Shown: positions 9,633 through 19,180 of the stretch, in pieces
Position numbering within the stretch: the first letter of the stretch is position 1
How the letters are laid out: every line of letters begins with the position of its first letter
Source: an uncultured Lutibacter sp.
Lineage (GTDB): Bacteria; Bacteroidota; Bacteroidia; Flavobacteriales; Flavobacteriaceae
Assembly (NCBI RefSeq): GCF_947493565.1
Contig: NZ_CANLRG010000005.1
Coordinates: 124,001-188,000, forward strand
Length of the DNA: 64,000 nt
Direction of reading: 5' to 3'
Notes under the pieces: generated by a model
What the model saw: the letters and a program-made list of their open reading frames with translations, nothing else
The model's database searches: none
Told to the model about the DNA's origin: nothing
Made by a program: the position numbers and the translations under genes

Positions 9633-9899
9633 ATGGGATTGTTAAGAACTATAGCAATTATTATAATTGTATATTATGTGTTGAAGTTTATTAGTAAGTA
9701 TATTTTGCCTTTATTTTTAAAAAAAATGGTTGATAATGTTCAAAAAAAATATACAGAACAACAAGAACAACAACAGCAAAATACGTATGAAGGTAAAGTA
9801 GGTGAAACTATAATTGCAAAAAAACCAGCCGAACCAAAAGAAAGTAACAAAAATGTAGGTGATTATGTAGATTATGAAGAAGTAAAAGATGATAAATAA
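9633..9899 (+). CDS. DUF4834 family small membrane protein
   Basis: An 88-residue protein: one N-terminal membrane helix (IAIIIIVYYVLKFISKYILPLF), then a charged, glutamine-rich cytoplasmic part, ending with the family-typical NVGDYVDYEEVKD. The ATG at 9633 is preferred over a TTG 36 bases upstream, which would lie before the -7 box at 9601-9608. Its stop is immediately followed by the YfhO start, and this pairing is common in Flavobacteria. Function unknown. Confidence 0.8.
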   Translation: MGLLRTIAIIIIVYYVLKFISKYILPLFLKKMVDNVQKKYTEQQEQQQQNTYEGKVGETIIAKKPAEPKESNKNVGDYVDYEEVKDDK

Positions 9900-12326
9900 A
9901 TGAATTTTTCTATTAAAAAAACTGTTCCATACCTAATAGCATTCGTAATTTTTACGGTTGTTTCTGTAGCTTATTTCTCTCCTGTTTTAGAGGGAAAGAA
10001 AATTTTTCAAAATGATATAAAGCACTTTATTGGAATGGCTAAAGAAGTAAACGACTTTAGAGCCGAAAATAAAACAGAACCTTATTGGACAAATGCAGCA
10101 TTTGGTGGAATGCCAACCTATAGTTTAAGTGCAAAATACCCCAATAATTATATCAAACAATTAGATAGTTTATTGCGATTTTTACCTAGACCTGCGGATT
10201 ATTTATTTCTTTATTTTTTAAGTTTTTTCATTTTACTCACAGTTTTAAAAGTTGATTGGAAATTATCAATATTAGGTGCACTAGCCTTTGGTTTTTCAAC
10301 GTATTATATTATTATTTTAGGAGTAGGTCATAATGCAAAAGCACATGCCATAGCTTATATGCCATTGGTTTTAGCAGGTATTTTAATGGTGCTGCAAAAA
10401 AAATATTTGTGGGGCTTTGTATTAACTGCCATTGCAATGGCATTAGAAATTAATGCAAGTCATCCGCAAATGACATATTACTTATTATTTACAGTTCTTA
10501 TTTTAGGAATAATTTACTTAATTGATGCTTTTAAAGAAAAAGATTTAGCAACCTATTTTAAAGGTATTGGAATTTTAGTTGTTGCTGTAACCATTGCGGT
10601 TGGAGTTAATGCATCTAGTTTATTAGCTACAAAAGAATATGCTAAATATAGTACTCGAGGTAAAAGTGAATTAACTATAAATCTAGATGGATCTACAAAA
10701 GAAGCTGTTAATGGACTTTCTAAAGAATATATAACACAGTATAGTTATGGGATTTCCGAAACCTTTAATTTATTCATTCCGCGTTTTATGGGTGGAGGCA
10801 ATTATGAAAATGTAGGTTTAGAATCTAATATTTATGAATTTTTAAAAGATAAAACTGATCCACGGCAAGCAAAACAATTTTCTGAGTTTGCACCTATGTA
10901 TTGGGGGCAACAACCCATAGTAGAAGCACCTGCATACATTGGGGCTATTTTAATATTTTTATTTGTACTAGGAATTTTCTTAGTGAAAGGGAAATTGAAA
11001 AAATGGTTAGTTGGAGTGGTAATTTTTTCAATTTTACTTAGTTGGGGAAAGAATTTTGAGATATTGACTAACTTTTTTATTGATTATATTCCTTTATACA
11101 ATAAGTTTAGAGCAGTTTCTTCTATACAAGTTATAACAGAATTAGCAATTCCATTATTAGGAATTTTAGCTTTAAAGGAATGGTTTTCCAATACTATTTC
11201 TTCGGAAAATAAATTGAATGCATTAAAAAAAGCATTTTATATAGCAGGAGGTTTTGCTTTAATTTTCACTTTATTTGGTTCAAGTTTATTTGCTTTTGAA
11301 GGGTTAAGAGATGCTAGTTACGATCAAATGTTACCTGGTTTATTGGATGCAATTATGGCAGATAGAAAAGCAGTTTTCTTTTCAGACAGCTTGAGAACCT
11401 TAATTTTAGTTACATTATCAGCTGGAATATTGTGGTTATATTTAAAAAATAAATTAAAATTAAATACAACAATAATTACTTTAACAGTTTTGATTTTGTT
11501 TGATTTAATAACTGTAGATAGACGCTATGTTAATAACGATGATTTTGAAGCAGCAAGTATAATTGAAAAGCCATTTGTAGCTTCTGAAATTGATAAAGAA
11601 ATTTTAAAAGACACAAGCTATTACCGAGTGGCTAACTTTATGGTTGATCCAATGAACGATGGAAGTACATCCTATTTTCATAAATCTATAGGAGGTTATC
11701 ATGCTGCTAAATTGGGTATTTATCAAGAACTGTTTGATTTTCAAATTGCTAAAAACAATATTGAAGTATTAAATATGTTGAATACCAAATATTTTATTTT
11801 TGAAGATGGTAGTCAGCGAGCAACAGTTCAGCAAAATATTCAAGCAAATGGAAACGCTTGGTTTGTAAATACTATAAAAGTTGTTGAAAATGTCAATGAA
11901 GAAATGATGGTCTTAGATAGTTTAAAAACGAAAAATGAGGCTGTACTTACTAAAAATCGTATTCCAAATAGTTTCAAAACCAATTATGAGATAGATTCTT
12001 TGGCAACTATTAAATTAATTTCATACAAAGCAAATGAGTTAATTTATCAAGTTTCATCAACTAAAAACCAGTTTGCTGTGTTTTCAGAAATTTATTATAA
12101 AGAGGGATGGAACGCCTATATTAATACTAAATTGCAACCTTATTATAGAGTAAATTATGTGCTACGTGGTATGGAAATTCCTAAAGGAAAACACACCATT
12201 ACTTTTAAATTTGAGCCGTCTGTAATTAAAAAAGGAACAAGCATCTCATTAGTATCATATGCTTTACTTTTATTAATTCCTGTTGGATGGTTTTTTGTTC
12301 AAAAACGAAAAAAAGATGTATCATAA
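9900..12326 (+). CDS. YfhO family membrane protein
   Basis: An 808-residue protein with a dozen or more hydrophobic helices and a large C-terminal extracytoplasmic part. It matches the YfhO family (opening VPYLIAFVIFTVVSVAYFSPVL, then NAAFGGMPTYSLSAKYPNN), GT-C-like proteins linked to glycosylation of cell-surface polymers such as teichoic acids in Firmicutes. In Bacteroidota the acceptor is unknown. It heads a chain of polysaccharide genes and its 3' end overlaps the next gene by 11 bases. Confidence 0.85.
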   Translation: MNFSIKKTVPYLIAFVIFTVVSVAYFSPVLEGKKIFQNDIKHFIGMAKEVNDFRAENKTEPYWTNAAFGGMPTYSLSAKYPNNYIKQLDSLLRFLPRPADYLFLYFLSFFILLTVLKVDWKLSILGALAFGFSTYYIIILGVGHNAKAHAIAYMPLVLAGILMVLQKKYLWGFVLTAIAMALEINASHPQMTYYLLFTVLILGIIYLIDAFKEKDLATYFKGIGILVVAVTIAVGVNASSLLATKEYAKYSTRGKSELTINLDGSTKEAVNGLSKEYITQYSYGISETFNLFIPRFMGGGNYENVGLESNIYEFLKDKTDPRQAKQFSEFAPMYWGQQPIVEAPAYIGAILIFLFVLGIFLVKGKLKKWLVGVVIFSILLSWGKNFEILTNFFIDYIPLYNKFRAVSSIQVITELAIPLLGILALKEWFSNTISSENKLNALKKAFYIAGGFALIFTLFGSSLFAFEGLRDASYDQMLPGLLDAIMADRKAVFFSDSLRTLILVTLSAGILWLYLKNKLKLNTTIITLTVLILFDLITVDRRYVNNDDFEAASIIEKPFVASEIDKEILKDTSYYRVANFMVDPMNDGSTSYFHKSIGGYHAAKLGIYQELFDFQIAKNNIEVLNMLNTKYFIFEDGSQRATVQQNIQANGNAWFVNTIKVVENVNEEMMVLDSLKTKNEAVLTKNRIPNSFKTNYEIDSLATIKLISYKANELIYQVSSTKNQFAVFSEIYYKEGWNAYINTKLQPYYRVNYVLRGMEIPKGKHTITFKFEPSVIKKGTSISLVSYALLLLIPVGWFFVQKRKKDVS

Positions 12327-12834
12327 ATTACCTGTAAAACGTTATAAATATACGCTTGATTTTTTACAAAGTGTATTACCAGCACCTGCAACAATTTTAG
12401 ATTTAGGTGTACGAAATCCTTTTTCTGAGATTATGGAAAAAAATGGATATACCGTATTTAATACATTAGGCGAAGATTTAGATGAAGTACCAGAAATTGT
12501 AAAAAAATACAAGGTAGATGCTGTTACTGCTTTTGAAATTTTTGAGCACTTGCTGTCTCCTTATGAGGTGTTAAAATCAATTGAAACTAAAAAAATTATC
12601 GCAACAATACCGCTCAATTTATGGTTTGCAAAGGCATATAAAAGTTCAACCGATATGAGAGATAGACATTATCATGAGTTTGAAGACTGGCAGTTTGATT
12701 GGTTATTGGAAAAAACAGGTTGGGTTATTTATCAAAGGCAAAAATGGACAAGTCCTATTAACAAAATAGGAATACGACCAATTTTAAGAAAATTTACACC
12801 ACGTTATTACGCTGTGTATGCAGAAAAAAAGTAA
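12316..12834 (+). CDS. Class I SAM-dependent methyltransferase-like protein
   Basis: A 172-residue protein with a glycine-containing SAM-binding strand (ATILDLGVRNPFSEIM) and an EIFEHLLSPYEVL segment typical of type 11/25 methyltransferases. I chose the ATG at 12316 (MYHKLPVKRYKY). The in-frame ATG at 12283 would give a longer overlap (44 bases) with yfhO and adds only basic residues. Because it sits in a polysaccharide operon, the target may be a sugar or lipid-linked intermediate. It ends 2 bases before the next gene. Confidence 0.75.
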   Translation: MYHKLPVKRYKYTLDFLQSVLPAPATILDLGVRNPFSEIMEKNGYTVFNTLGEDLDEVPEIVKKYKVDAVTAFEIFEHLLSPYEVLKSIETKKIIATIPLNLWFAKAYKSSTDMRDRHYHEFEDWQFDWLLEKTGWVIYQRQKWTSPINKIGIRPILRKFTPRYYAVYAEKK

Positions 12835-12836
12835 CG

Positions 12837-14027
12837 ATGCGTATAGGAATGATTTTAGACAAAACCTATCCACCTGATCCTAGGGTGGAGAATGAAGCTG
12901 TTTCATTAATTGAAAACGGTCATGAAGTTTTTTTGTTTTGTTTAAAATATGCAAATGAAAAAGGAGAAGAACTAATAAAAGGAATTCAAGTAAAAAGATA
13001 TATTTCAAATAAGTTTATTTATAAATCTTCAGCTTTAGCTTATACCATCCCTGTATATTCTAAATTAATGTCTAATAAAATTCGTCATTTTTTAATTTCA
13101 AATAAAATAGATATTGTTCACATACACGATATTCAAATTGCGAAAGCAGCTTTTAAAGCAATAAAAAAAACAGGTTTAAAAACCATATTAGATTTACATG
13201 AAAATAGGCCTGAAATAATGAAGTTTTATCCTCATTTACAAAAATTTCCTGGGAGATATTTAATTGCAATAAAAAAGTGGAAACAAAAAGAAGAAGAGTT
13301 TATAAAAAAGGCAACTAAAGTTGTGGTTGTTACTGAAGAATCAAAACAGGAAATTATAAATAGAGTTGGGGTTCATTCAAATAAAATAGTAGTTGTACCA
13401 AATACGGTTCATCAATCGTATGTAAACAATGCAACTTTTAATCAAGAAATTATTGAAAAATATAGCACACAATTTACGTTATTGTATGTTGGTGATACCG
13501 GTTTAAGAAGAGGATTATCTACTGCTATTGAAAGTATGGATGTTTTAAAAGAGAAAATTCCAAATATTAAATTGGTAATCGTTGGAAGTAATTCTTCGGA
13601 TGTGTTTTTAAAACAACAAGTAGCAGATTTAGAAATTCAAGATTATGTAGATTTTGAAGGGTGGAAAAATGAAAATTTGTTTCCTTCTTACATTAAAGCT
13701 AGTTCAATTTGTATATCTCCTTTGCATCGAAATTTACACCATGATACTACTTATGCTAATAAACTTTTTCAATATATGAGTTTTGGGAAACCGTTATTGG
13801 TTAGTGATGCTACGGCACAAAAAAATATAGTTGAAAAAGCAGCATCTGGATTAGTACATAAAGCAGAAGATATTGTAGATTTCACAGAAAAAGTATTGGA
13901 ATTATATCATGTCAAAGTTTTGCAATCTAAATTGGGAGAAAATGGAAAATCTTTTATCGAAAATGAATTCTATTGGGAGAAAACTTCGAAAGATTTAATT
14001 GAGTTATATGCTAATTTAAATCTATGA
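12837..14027 (+). CDS. Glycosyltransferase, GT4 family
   Basis: A 396-residue GT-B fold glycosyltransferase: N-terminal MRIGMILDKTYPPDPRVENEA with the DPRVENEA acceptor loop, IVHIHDIQIAKAA, and a C-terminal donor domain with LYVGDTGLRRGL and the ISPLHRN...FQYMSFGKPLLVSD region (EX7E-like). It probably transfers a nucleotide-activated sugar to a growing lipid-linked glycan at the inner-membrane face. Its end overlaps the next glycosyltransferase by ATGA. Confidence 0.9.
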   Translation: MRIGMILDKTYPPDPRVENEAVSLIENGHEVFLFCLKYANEKGEELIKGIQVKRYISNKFIYKSSALAYTIPVYSKLMSNKIRHFLISNKIDIVHIHDIQIAKAAFKAIKKTGLKTILDLHENRPEIMKFYPHLQKFPGRYLIAIKKWKQKEEEFIKKATKVVVVTEESKQEIINRVGVHSNKIVVVPNTVHQSYVNNATFNQEIIEKYSTQFTLLYVGDTGLRRGLSTAIESMDVLKEKIPNIKLVIVGSNSSDVFLKQQVADLEIQDYVDFEGWKNENLFPSYIKASSICISPLHRNLHHDTTYANKLFQYMSFGKPLLVSDATAQKNIVEKAASGLVHKAEDIVDFTEKVLELYHVKVLQSKLGENGKSFIENEFYWEKTSKDLIELYANLNL

Positions 14028-15307
14028 AAAAAGTCTTAATTATAACATATTATTGGCCGCCAGCAGGTGGGTCTGGCGTACAACGCTGGTTAAAGTTTGT
14101 AAAATATTTTCGAGATTTTAACATTGAACCTATAGTATATACAATAGCCAATCCAAACTACCCAATTATTGATGATACACTAATAAACGAAATACCAAAA
14201 GATATTGAAATTTTAAGAAAACCGATTTGGGAACCTAATAATTTTCTTTCTTATTTTGGCAAAAAGAAAACGGAGAGTTCTGGATTTTTAAATCCTAATC
14301 CTTCTTTTATTGGTAAAATAATACAATATATTAGAGCCAATTTTTTTGTTCCTGATGCTAGAGTATTTTGGGTCAATCCATCTGTAAAATATCTAAAAAA
14401 ATACCTTTCAAAAAATAAAGTTGAAGTTATAATTACTACAGGTCCTCCGCATAGTTTGCATTTAATTGGACTAAAATTAAAGCAACAATTAAAAGTTAAG
14501 TGGATTGCAGATTTTAGAGATCCTTGGACAGAAATAGACTATTTTCATCAATTACCATTTTCAAATCGAATACTAAAAAAACATCATAAGTTGGAAGAAG
14601 AAGTTTTAAAAACTGCCGATAATGTGATGGTTGTTGGTAATACAATGAAAGATAATTATAGGAAGTTTATTAAAAATATAAGTGTTATTACTAATGGATT
14701 TGATGATGAATTTACCAATAAAAATAACGAAGTTCAATTAGATTCAAAATTTAGTATTACTCATGTAGGTTTATTAAATGCTGATAGAAATTCAAAAACA
14801 TTGTGGAAAGTTTTATCCGAGATATGTAGGGAGAATGTACAATTTAAAAAAGATTTAGAAGTTAAATTAATTGGAAAAGTTGATATTTCTGTAACACAAA
14901 AAATATTAGAATTTGGGCTCACCAAAAAAGTAAATATAATTAATTATATTACCCATAATGAGGTAGTTCAATTTCAAAAAAAAGCCCAAGTATTATTGTT
15001 ATTAGTAAATAATGTACCTAGTGCAAAAGGCATTTTAACAGGTAAAATTTTTGAATATTTAAATGCCAAAAGACCTGTTTTAGCTGTTGCTCCATTGGAT
15101 GGAGATTTAGCTGAAATTTTAAAAAGCACCCAAGCAGGTTTTGTAGTTGATTTTGAAGATGAAATAGGATTAAAAAATCAACTTTTAAAATTATATAAAG
15201 AATTTAAAAAAGGAAGTTTAAAAATACATTCAAAAAATATTGAACAATTTCATAGACGAGAACTCACAAAAAAAGTATCAGAACTAATAGAACAAATTAC
15301 AGAATGA
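14024..15307 (+). CDS. Glycosyltransferase, GT4-like
   Basis: A 427-residue glycosyltransferase with the N-terminal YYWPPAGGSGVQRWLKFVKY motif of a GT4 subfamily, WIADFRDPWTEIDYF in the middle and a C-terminal GKIFEYLNAKRPVLAVAP donor-binding segment. It acts with its neighbour in building a surface polysaccharide; donor and linkage are not predictable. Four-base overlaps with both flanking genes indicate translational coupling. Confidence 0.88.
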   Translation: MKKVLIITYYWPPAGGSGVQRWLKFVKYFRDFNIEPIVYTIANPNYPIIDDTLINEIPKDIEILRKPIWEPNNFLSYFGKKKTESSGFLNPNPSFIGKIIQYIRANFFVPDARVFWVNPSVKYLKKYLSKNKVEVIITTGPPHSLHLIGLKLKQQLKVKWIADFRDPWTEIDYFHQLPFSNRILKKHHKLEEEVLKTADNVMVVGNTMKDNYRKFIKNISVITNGFDDEFTNKNNEVQLDSKFSITHVGLLNADRNSKTLWKVLSEICRENVQFKKDLEVKLIGKVDISVTQKILEFGLTKKVNIINYITHNEVVQFQKKAQVLLLLVNNVPSAKGILTGKIFEYLNAKRPVLAVAPLDGDLAEILKSTQAGFVVDFEDEIGLKNQLLKLYKEFKKGSLKIHSKNIEQFHRRELTKKVSELIEQITE

Positions 15308-16383
15308 AAAAAATTGTAACCATTTTAGGTGCGCGTCCTCAATTTGTAAAAGCTGCTGTATTGAGTAGAGTGATTTCAAACCACAAAGAACTTGAAGAAA
15401 TTATTGTTCATACAGGGCAACATTATGATGTAAATATGAGCGACATTTTTTTTGAAGAAATGGAAATTCCTAAACCAGCCTATAATTTGGCAATTAATGG
15501 TTTAAGTCATGGTGCTATGACCGGTCAAATGTTAATAAAAATTGAAGAGGTTTTAGAGTTCGAAAAACCAGATATAGTAGTGGTTTATGGGGATACAAAT
15601 TCAACTTTAGCTGGGGCATTGTCTGCCAAAAAACTACACATTAAAGTTGTTCATATTGAAGCAGGTTTACGATCTTTTAATATGACTATGCCTGAAGAAA
15701 TAAACCGTATTTTAACCGATAGAATTTCTGATTTATTAGTATGTCCAACTGAAACCGCAGTAAGTAATTTAGTAAACGAAGGTTTTTCAAATATGCCTTC
15801 AAAAATTGTGAAAAGTGGAGATATAATGAAAGATGCTGTTGAGTATTATAGTAAATTTTCGAAAGAAAAATCAACGATAATTTCCAATTTAAATCTAACA
15901 CCAAATAACTTTGTTTTAGCTACAATTCATCGCCAAGAAAATACAGATGATTTGGAAAGTTTAAAAGCTATTTTTAAAGGGCTAGAAAAAATTAGCAAAA
16001 TAAAACAAGTTGTATTACCATTACACCCTAGAACAAAAGCTATTTTAGAAGAAAATAAGTTAGTATTTGATATTAAAATAATTGAACCTGTGGGGTATTT
16101 TGATATGTTAGAGTTATTAAAAAATTGTAATTTAGTTATTACTGATAGTGGGGGACTTCAAAAAGAAGCCTATTTTAATAAAAAGCATTGTATTATTGCT
16201 CGTTATGAAACTGAGTGGATTGAGCTTGTAGAAAATAAATTTGCTGTAATTGTTGGGAATAACCCTCAAAAAATGGAAGATGCTTTCAAAAATTTTCAAA
16301 AGTCAACAGCTCATTTTAATTTAGATTTATATGGAACAAATGTAGGTGAAAGCATTTATCAAGAAATTTTAAATATTATATAA
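15304..16383 (+). CDS. wecB: Non-hydrolysing UDP-N-acetylglucosamine 2-epimerase
   Basis: A 359-residue enzyme that interconverts UDP-GlcNAc and UDP-ManNAc. Family motifs are complete: ILGARPQFVKAA, HTGQHYD, VYGDTNSTLAGA, HIEAGLRSF, PEEINRILTDRISD and TDSGGLQKEA. UDP-ManNAc (or a derivative) would be a precursor for the polysaccharide made by this operon; I see no WecC dehydrogenase in the window. It overlaps the flippase gene by one base (TAATG). Confidence 0.93.
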   Translation: MKKIVTILGARPQFVKAAVLSRVISNHKELEEIIVHTGQHYDVNMSDIFFEEMEIPKPAYNLAINGLSHGAMTGQMLIKIEEVLEFEKPDIVVVYGDTNSTLAGALSAKKLHIKVVHIEAGLRSFNMTMPEEINRILTDRISDLLVCPTETAVSNLVNEGFSNMPSKIVKSGDIMKDAVEYYSKFSKEKSTIISNLNLTPNNFVLATIHRQENTDDLESLKAIFKGLEKISKIKQVVLPLHPRTKAILEENKLVFDIKIIEPVGYFDMLELLKNCNLVITDSGGLQKEAYFNKKHCIIARYETEWIELVENKFAVIVGNNPQKMEDAFKNFQKSTAHFNLDLYGTNVGESIYQEILNII

Positions 16384-17834
16384 TGGGAATTGTTTTAAAA
16401 CAATCATTTATTAATACAATAATTCTATTTTTAGGTTTTGCTATTGGTGGAGTAAATGTATTGTTTTTGTTTACCCATTTTTTACATGAAGATTATTTTG
16501 GCTTAATCACTTTTTTGCTTTCTGCTGCAAACATATTACTTCCTTTATTGGTTTTTGGAATGCAGCATACCGTTATTAAATACTATTCATCCTATAAAAC
16601 TCAAAAAGAAAAAGATGGTTTTTTAATTTCAACACTACTTATTCCGTTGTTAGTAATAATTCCAGTAGGTTTGATTGGAACTTATTTATATGAAACTATT
16701 GCAAATTGGTTATCATCAGAAAATATACTAATAAAAAAATACACCTATTTAATATTTATTGTTGCTATTTTAATGGGGTATTTTGAAGTTTTTTATGCTT
16801 GGACCAAAGTTCAATTCAATTCTGTTTTTGGAAATTTTATTAAAGAGATATTTGTACGTATTTGCACTACATTTTTATTGTTTGCAGTATATTTTGAATG
16901 GATTACAAACGAGCAATTTATTTATGCAATAGTAGTAGTATATGCTGTAAGAACTTTACTAATGAAATTATATGCATATATTGTTTATAAGCCTCAAATA
17001 ATATTTAAAATACCTTCAAATATTAAAGAAATTTTATCATTTTCATTGTATATAGTTGTTGCTGGTTCTGCAGCTGGGATATTGTTGGAAATAGATAAAT
17101 TCATGATTCCAAAACTGGAACAAATTGCCGAAGTAGCTTATTATTCTGTGGGTATATATATTGCAAGTGTAATAGCAATTCCTACACGAGCTATGCAGCA
17201 AATCACCACTTCAATTATTGCTAAAAAGATGAATGAAAATAAGCTGTTTGAAGTAGGTAAATTGTATAAACAAACCTCCATAAATTTATTGGTAATAGGA
17301 GGGTTACTTTTTTTGTTAATTAATTTAAATGTAGAAGATTTATATTTACTTATTAATAAACCTGAGTTTACAAAGGGTATCTCTATTGTATTAATAATTT
17401 CTTTAGCTAAATTAATGGAATTAGCCTTTGGAACGGGAAATGCAATTTTAGTAAATTCTAAATATTACAAAATATTTTTTTATTTGTCACTAGCAATGGC
17501 TATTACTGTTGTTGTTTTAAATAACTGGCTAATTCAATTAATTGGTATAAAAGGTGCTGCACTTTCAAGTTTAATTGTGGTAGTGTTATATACAATAATA
17601 AAAATAGGCTACATTAATTTAAAGTTTAACATTAAACCATTTAGTTTACAAACAGTGAAGTTACTTTGTTTAATAAGTTGTATTTTTATACTTTTTTATT
17701 TTTGGAATTTCTCTTTTCACCCACTTTTAAATATATTTTTAAAAGTAATATTAATTACTATTTTGTATGTTTTTTTAATTAAAAAGATGAACATTTCAGA
17801 AGATATCAATATGCTTTTTAAAACATATTTTTAA
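16383..17834 (+). CDS. Oligosaccharide flippase (Wzx-like, MATE/MVF superfamily)
   Basis: A 483-residue protein with about 12-14 hydrophobic helices and the polysaccharide-biosynthesis family layout (opening NTIILFLGFAIGGVNVLFLF). It probably flips lipid-linked oligosaccharides across the inner membrane. It is the last gene of the chain, followed by a terminator at 17845-17875. No polymerase or initiating sugar-phosphate transferase is seen beside it. Confidence 0.85.
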   Translation: MGIVLKQSFINTIILFLGFAIGGVNVLFLFTHFLHEDYFGLITFLLSAANILLPLLVFGMQHTVIKYYSSYKTQKEKDGFLISTLLIPLLVIIPVGLIGTYLYETIANWLSSENILIKKYTYLIFIVAILMGYFEVFYAWTKVQFNSVFGNFIKEIFVRICTTFLLFAVYFEWITNEQFIYAIVVVYAVRTLLMKLYAYIVYKPQIIFKIPSNIKEILSFSLYIVVAGSAAGILLEIDKFMIPKLEQIAEVAYYSVGIYIASVIAIPTRAMQQITTSIIAKKMNENKLFEVGKLYKQTSINLLVIGGLLFLLINLNVEDLYLLINKPEFTKGISIVLIISLAKLMELAFGTGNAILVNSKYYKIFFYLSLAMAITVVVLNNWLIQLIGIKGAALSSLIVVVLYTIIKIGYINLKFNIKPFSLQTVKLLCLISCIFILFYFWNFSFHPLLNIFLKVILITILYVFLIKKMNISEDINMLFKTYF

Positions 17835-17844
17835 TAAAAAATAA

Positions 17845-17875
17845 AAAACCATCAGAATTTAAGTTTGATGGTTTT
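17845..17875 (+). terminator. Intrinsic terminator of the polysaccharide operon
   Basis: Perfect 10-bp stem AAAACCATCA / TGATGGTTTT with an 11-base loop, 11 bases after the flippase stop; the 3' arm supplies the T-tract. Confidence 0.75.
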
Positions 17876-18033
17876 AATTATTAAAATTAAGAAAAATCTT
17901 AACTTTCAGCAGTATTGTTATAAGAATTAATTTCTAATACAAATTTAAGCTAATCTTTCATATAAGATTGTAATAAAAGTCACAGGAAAGACTCATTATA
18001 AATTAATATATTCGCAAAATTATATTTAAAAAG

Positions 18034-18648
18034 ATGGATTATTTTTTACATGTATTTTATGGGGTTTTAATGGCTTATATTGGTTTAATTTCACCAGGAA
18101 TGTTAAATATGACGGCCTTGAAAATAAGCTTATCTACAAATAAAAAAGAAAGTATCAAATTTGCTTTAGGAGCTTCTTTAGTAGTATTTTTTCAAGCTGG
18201 AATTGCATTGTTTTTTGCTGATTATTTTGTGAAAAACCCTAAAATAATTGAAGTATTAAAAGTTATTGGAGTTTTTGTTTTTTTTATACTTTCTGTCCTT
18301 TTTTTTATACTATCTCGAAAGGTATTGAATGCGAAAACGACCAAAGGTGCTAGAAATTATTTTTTAAAAGGTATTGCTATGTCAGTTGTTAATATGTTGG
18401 CTGTGCCATTTTATTTAGGAATAAGTATTTATTTAGCATCAATTAATAAAATAATAATTGAGCAACCATTTATCATATTATTTGTTTTTGGGTCAGCTTT
18501 AGGCTCTTATTTATTGTTTTACACCTATATTATTTTGGCGGATGTAATTAATAATAAAATAGCATTTATAGCTAGAAATATTAATTTAATATTAAGTATT
18601 TTATTTTTGATTTTAGGAATTTTAACATTGTTTAAGTTACTTCGCTAA
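18034..18648 (+). CDS. LysE family transporter
   Basis: A 204-residue membrane protein with six hydrophobic helices. The N-terminal VLMAYIGLISPGMLNMTALKIS is the LysE/RhtB signature (GxxxPGP-like region). Members export amino acids or related small molecules; the substrate is unknown. It is preceded by about 200 gene-free bases with a weak -7-like box (TATATTCG, 18007-18014). Confidence 0.82.
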   Translation: MDYFLHVFYGVLMAYIGLISPGMLNMTALKISLSTNKKESIKFALGASLVVFFQAGIALFFADYFVKNPKIIEVLKVIGVFVFFILSVLFFILSRKVLNAKTTKGARNYFLKGIAMSVVNMLAVPFYLGISIYLASINKIIIEQPFIILFVFGSALGSYLLFYTYIILADVINNKIAFIARNINLILSILFLILGILTLFKLLR

Positions 18649-18688
18649 AAATATTTTTATATTTACAAAAATTAATATTATTTAAAAT

Positions 18689-19180
18689 ATGATTGAAGCT
18701 ATAGAGCACAATTTACGTAGAGGTCTTAATCTTTTAACGTGTATTTCTGATGAAGAATATAGTAATACGTCAATTGCTCCATATCATTCAAGCATTGGTG
18801 GTCATATGCGTCATATATTGGATGTTTTTGATTGTATATTTGAAGGAATTGAATCTAAAAACATCAATTTAATTCAACGAAAAAGAAATCCATTAGCTGA
18901 AAATTATACCAAACATGGAGTTGATTATTTTAATTCAACTATAAAAAAACTTCATAAATTAAAAGAGGTAGATTTTAATTCAATGGTTTCTGTAACTGAT
19001 GATTTAGGTCTTGGAGTTATAGCTACCAATTATACCTTAAGTGCCATATTAATACAAGCACACAGTCATGCAATTCATCATTTTGCCAGTGTTGGCTATG
19101 TAATTTCACAATTAGGAATTGAATTGCCTGATGAAGATTTTGGATTTAATCCAACAACACCTAAATCCAAGGTAAATTAA
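18689..19180 (+). CDS. DinB-like family protein
   Basis: A 163-residue helical protein of the DinB/YfiT-like metal-binding superfamily. Potential metal ligands are in IGGHMRHILDVFDC (residues about 32-45) and QAHSHAIHHFASVGY (about 128-142), which fits the three-histidine site of the family. The C-terminus DFGFNPTTP is typical of the Flavobacteria group. Members are linked to thiol-dependent or detoxifying reactions, but no substrate can be assigned. It overlaps the convergent ATP-grasp gene by 4 bases. Confidence 0.8.
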   Translation: MIEAIEHNLRRGLNLLTCISDEEYSNTSIAPYHSSIGGHMRHILDVFDCIFEGIESKNINLIQRKRNPLAENYTKHGVDYFNSTIKKLHKLKEVDFNSMVSVTDDLGLGVIATNYTLSAILIQAHSHAIHHFASVGYVISQLGIELPDEDFGFNPTTPKSKVN

